A DNA stretch of 46,558 bases from CAUTUX01 sp963532875 (GTDB lineage: Bacteria > Bacillota > Clostridia > Christensenellales > CAG-917): positions 1-46,558 of the forward strand of contig CAUSLO010000004.1 in the NCBI GenBank assembly GCA_963532875.1. The letters are read 5' to 3'. Of this stretch, positions 45,519-46,558 are shown piece after piece. Position 1 is the stretch's first letter; the number at the start of each line of letters is the position of its first letter. The translations under genes and the position numbers were made by a program. A model generated the notes under the pieces. That model made no database searches, was not told the DNA's origin, and saw only the letters and a program-made list of their open reading frames with translations.

Positions 45519-45816
45519 AATTCCGTTTAGAAATTGGCTATCCTCAAATGGGGTGAACAAAAAGGTTATAAGCGACATTGTGTCTCGCCTTAAAAGACTT
45601 GAAAGAGAACTTTGCCCTTTGGATATTGACGAACAGTATCGTAATGATAGATGCCACCTTCTTATAATGGCATTTGCGAAGAAGGGTAATAATGAGGAAA
45701 TGAGACAATTCCCAAACCACTCACTACCGATTGGAAAATACCATATGAATTCTTTTAGGCTTGCTCTAAGAAAGTATGTCAACTTCTGCGATGCCTTTAA
45801 CGCAAAACCTGTTTAA
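45511..45816 (+). CDS. small unknown protein coupled to the HhaI-like MTase
   Basis: ATG 45511 overlaps the MTase stop (ATGAATGA), indicating coupling; an earlier GTG at 45502 is possible. About 101 residues, mostly helical, starting MNEIPFRNWLSSNGVNKKVI and ending in SFRLALRKYVNFCDAFN. The end resembles the small helical DNA-binding domain at the N-terminus of some tyrosine recombinases and restriction proteins, but I am not sure. It could be a control or accessory protein of the unit. Its last 20 nt overlap the nuclease gene's end on the other strand. I do not recognise its family. Confidence 0.6.
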   Translation: MNEIPFRNWLSSNGVNKKVISDIVSRLKRLERELCPLDIDEQYRNDRCHLLIMAFAKKGNNEEMRQFPNHSLPIGKYHMNSFRLALRKYVNFCDAFNAKPV

Positions 45817-46480
45817 ATTCCGAATGACTGATTCCTGCTGTATTGTTATAGTTGATAGAAAAAATTACATTTGCATTTTTTGTATTGGATAATTTCCTTA
45901 TTTCATATTCCGCCTCCCTTTTTGAAAACATATACTCTTTGCCTCCTAAAAGGAACTTTGTGCCGTGAAGGCTTGCAGAAGATGTTACAAATATCTTTCC
46001 TCGTTCTTGGCAGACAGTAACGTTGCTATAGTTACTTTTTATAAAGCTGATTATTTCAATTATGCTTCTTTCTCCAACAGTACTTGATCCGCTTTTCTTG
46101 ACTCTATATGTTGCTTTTATATCAAAATATCTTTCAATTTTTCCTATTGGGATGATATTGAAATTGTTAGTTATAAAGAATTTTACTTCTTTGTTAGCAT
46201 ATACCTCTTTTATCCATTCTGAAAAGACATCATCATCAGCGGTAATTTGTATGGCTTTCCCTTTTGTGCCAGCCTCTCGGTATGCGTCAAAATTGTTGTT
46301 CATATGATTGATAATTAATTGTGCAAACTTGTTTAATTTGCTGTTGTTCTTAATACTGTATTCAAACACTTTCCTTTCGCTATTTGGCAAAAGAACGAAC
46401 TGCCCACATTGTGCGGGCGATTTTTTTATCTCAATATAGAAACGTGAACCGTTTGCACTAGTAATTTCCCAACCCTCACG
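45797..46480 (-). pseudogene. HhaI-like restriction endonuclease, 5' end broken
   Basis: The frame matches my recollection of R.HhaI from its active site to the end: RFYIEIKKSPAQCGQFVLLP, DVFSEWIKEVYANKEVKFFI, YRVKKSGSS, and a C-terminal VIFSINYNN. The Glu-x-Lys of the nuclease site is in YIEIKK, ahead of the only usable start (TTG 46390). Upstream the frame runs back to a TAG at 46481-46483, with another stop (TAA) further up. No ATG, GTG or TTG lies between TAG and the active site; only an ATT (46463-46465) is possible. R.HhaI is about 258 residues, so roughly 30 or more N-terminal residues appear lost. The remaining 46484-46558 contains no intact start in this frame. It is probably inactive unless translated from ATT. 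An upstream piece could lie outside the window. Confidence 0.7.
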
Positions 46481-46558
46481 CTATAGGAATTTAAACAAAA
46501 CATCCCAAAATTAGCAATTTTTAATGTCAATCATAAAATAACGCAACAATCAGAGAGA

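Overview
The window comes from a low-GC, Gram-positive-type bacterium, most likely an anaerobic, gut-type Clostridia or a related Bacillota lineage. The evidence is the order rpmH-rnpA-yidD-yidC-jag(khpB)-mnmE-mnmG, a KhpB/Jag protein, a lipobox YidC, a LexA of Gram-positive style, AT-rich DNA and strong AGGAGG ribosome sites. TGA reads as stop and TGG as Trp, so the standard bacterial code applies. Species cannot be fixed from the sequence alone. Nearly everything from 1.4 to 44.2 kb is transcribed leftwards (minus strand).

Layout. (1) 0.2-4.4 kb: a RhuM-Fic fusion protein, a short array of 12/20-bp repeats, a decayed AlbA_2 (Schlafen-type) gene, then an operon of a class III aminotransferase and an SCP2-like protein. 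(2) 4.5-18.3 kb: one long, tightly overlapping operon for a conjugation-type secretion system. It holds a VirD4/TraG coupling ATPase, a PrgI-VirB4 fusion ATPase, a VirB6/TrbL-like channel protein, a VirB2-like small membrane protein, a 1368-residue Ig-repeat lipoprotein, an ArdC-like protein and small accessory proteins. No relaxase, integrase or cell-wall hydrolase is visible. A strong terminator/attenuator hairpin lies just before its first gene. (3) 18.4-25.2 kb: a zinc-ribbon protein, lexA with a probable self-operator, and the conserved mnmG-mnmE-khpB-yidC-yidD-rnpA-rpmH cluster. dnaA, which often sits beside rpmH, is absent; instead there are four 21-22-bp direct repeats and a Fic protein. 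(4) 26.5-36.3 kb: housekeeping genes argS, ychF, a GH13 alpha-glucosidase, a nitroreductase, gyrA and gyrB. (5) 36.6-46.5 kb: a restriction-modification island. It holds a type I operon (hsdM-rhuM-hsdS-hsdS'-hsdR) and a type II unit closely resembling HhaI.

The most striking feature is in the type I specificity gene. hsdS ends in 14 copies of TCTG (plus strand), followed out of frame by a third target-recognition module that has no start codon of its own. Losing one repeat unit or gaining two would fuse this module in frame, giving a three-TRD HsdS. The tract encodes the same TDRQ peptide repeat in all three frames, so slippage changes only what follows it. The same hsdS also carries 12-bp repeats in its central spacer helix, like those that alter spacing in the EcoR124 family. 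Together these suggest a type I system whose specificity can be changed by slippage at two sites.

The type II unit has an intact methyltransferase, almost identical in layout to M.HhaI (GCGC). Two GCGC sites lie immediately upstream of its own -10 box, which suggests methylation-sensitive autoregulation. Its partner endonuclease gene appears broken at the 5' end. All functional assignments are from reading motifs and remembered family sequences; no database search was run.
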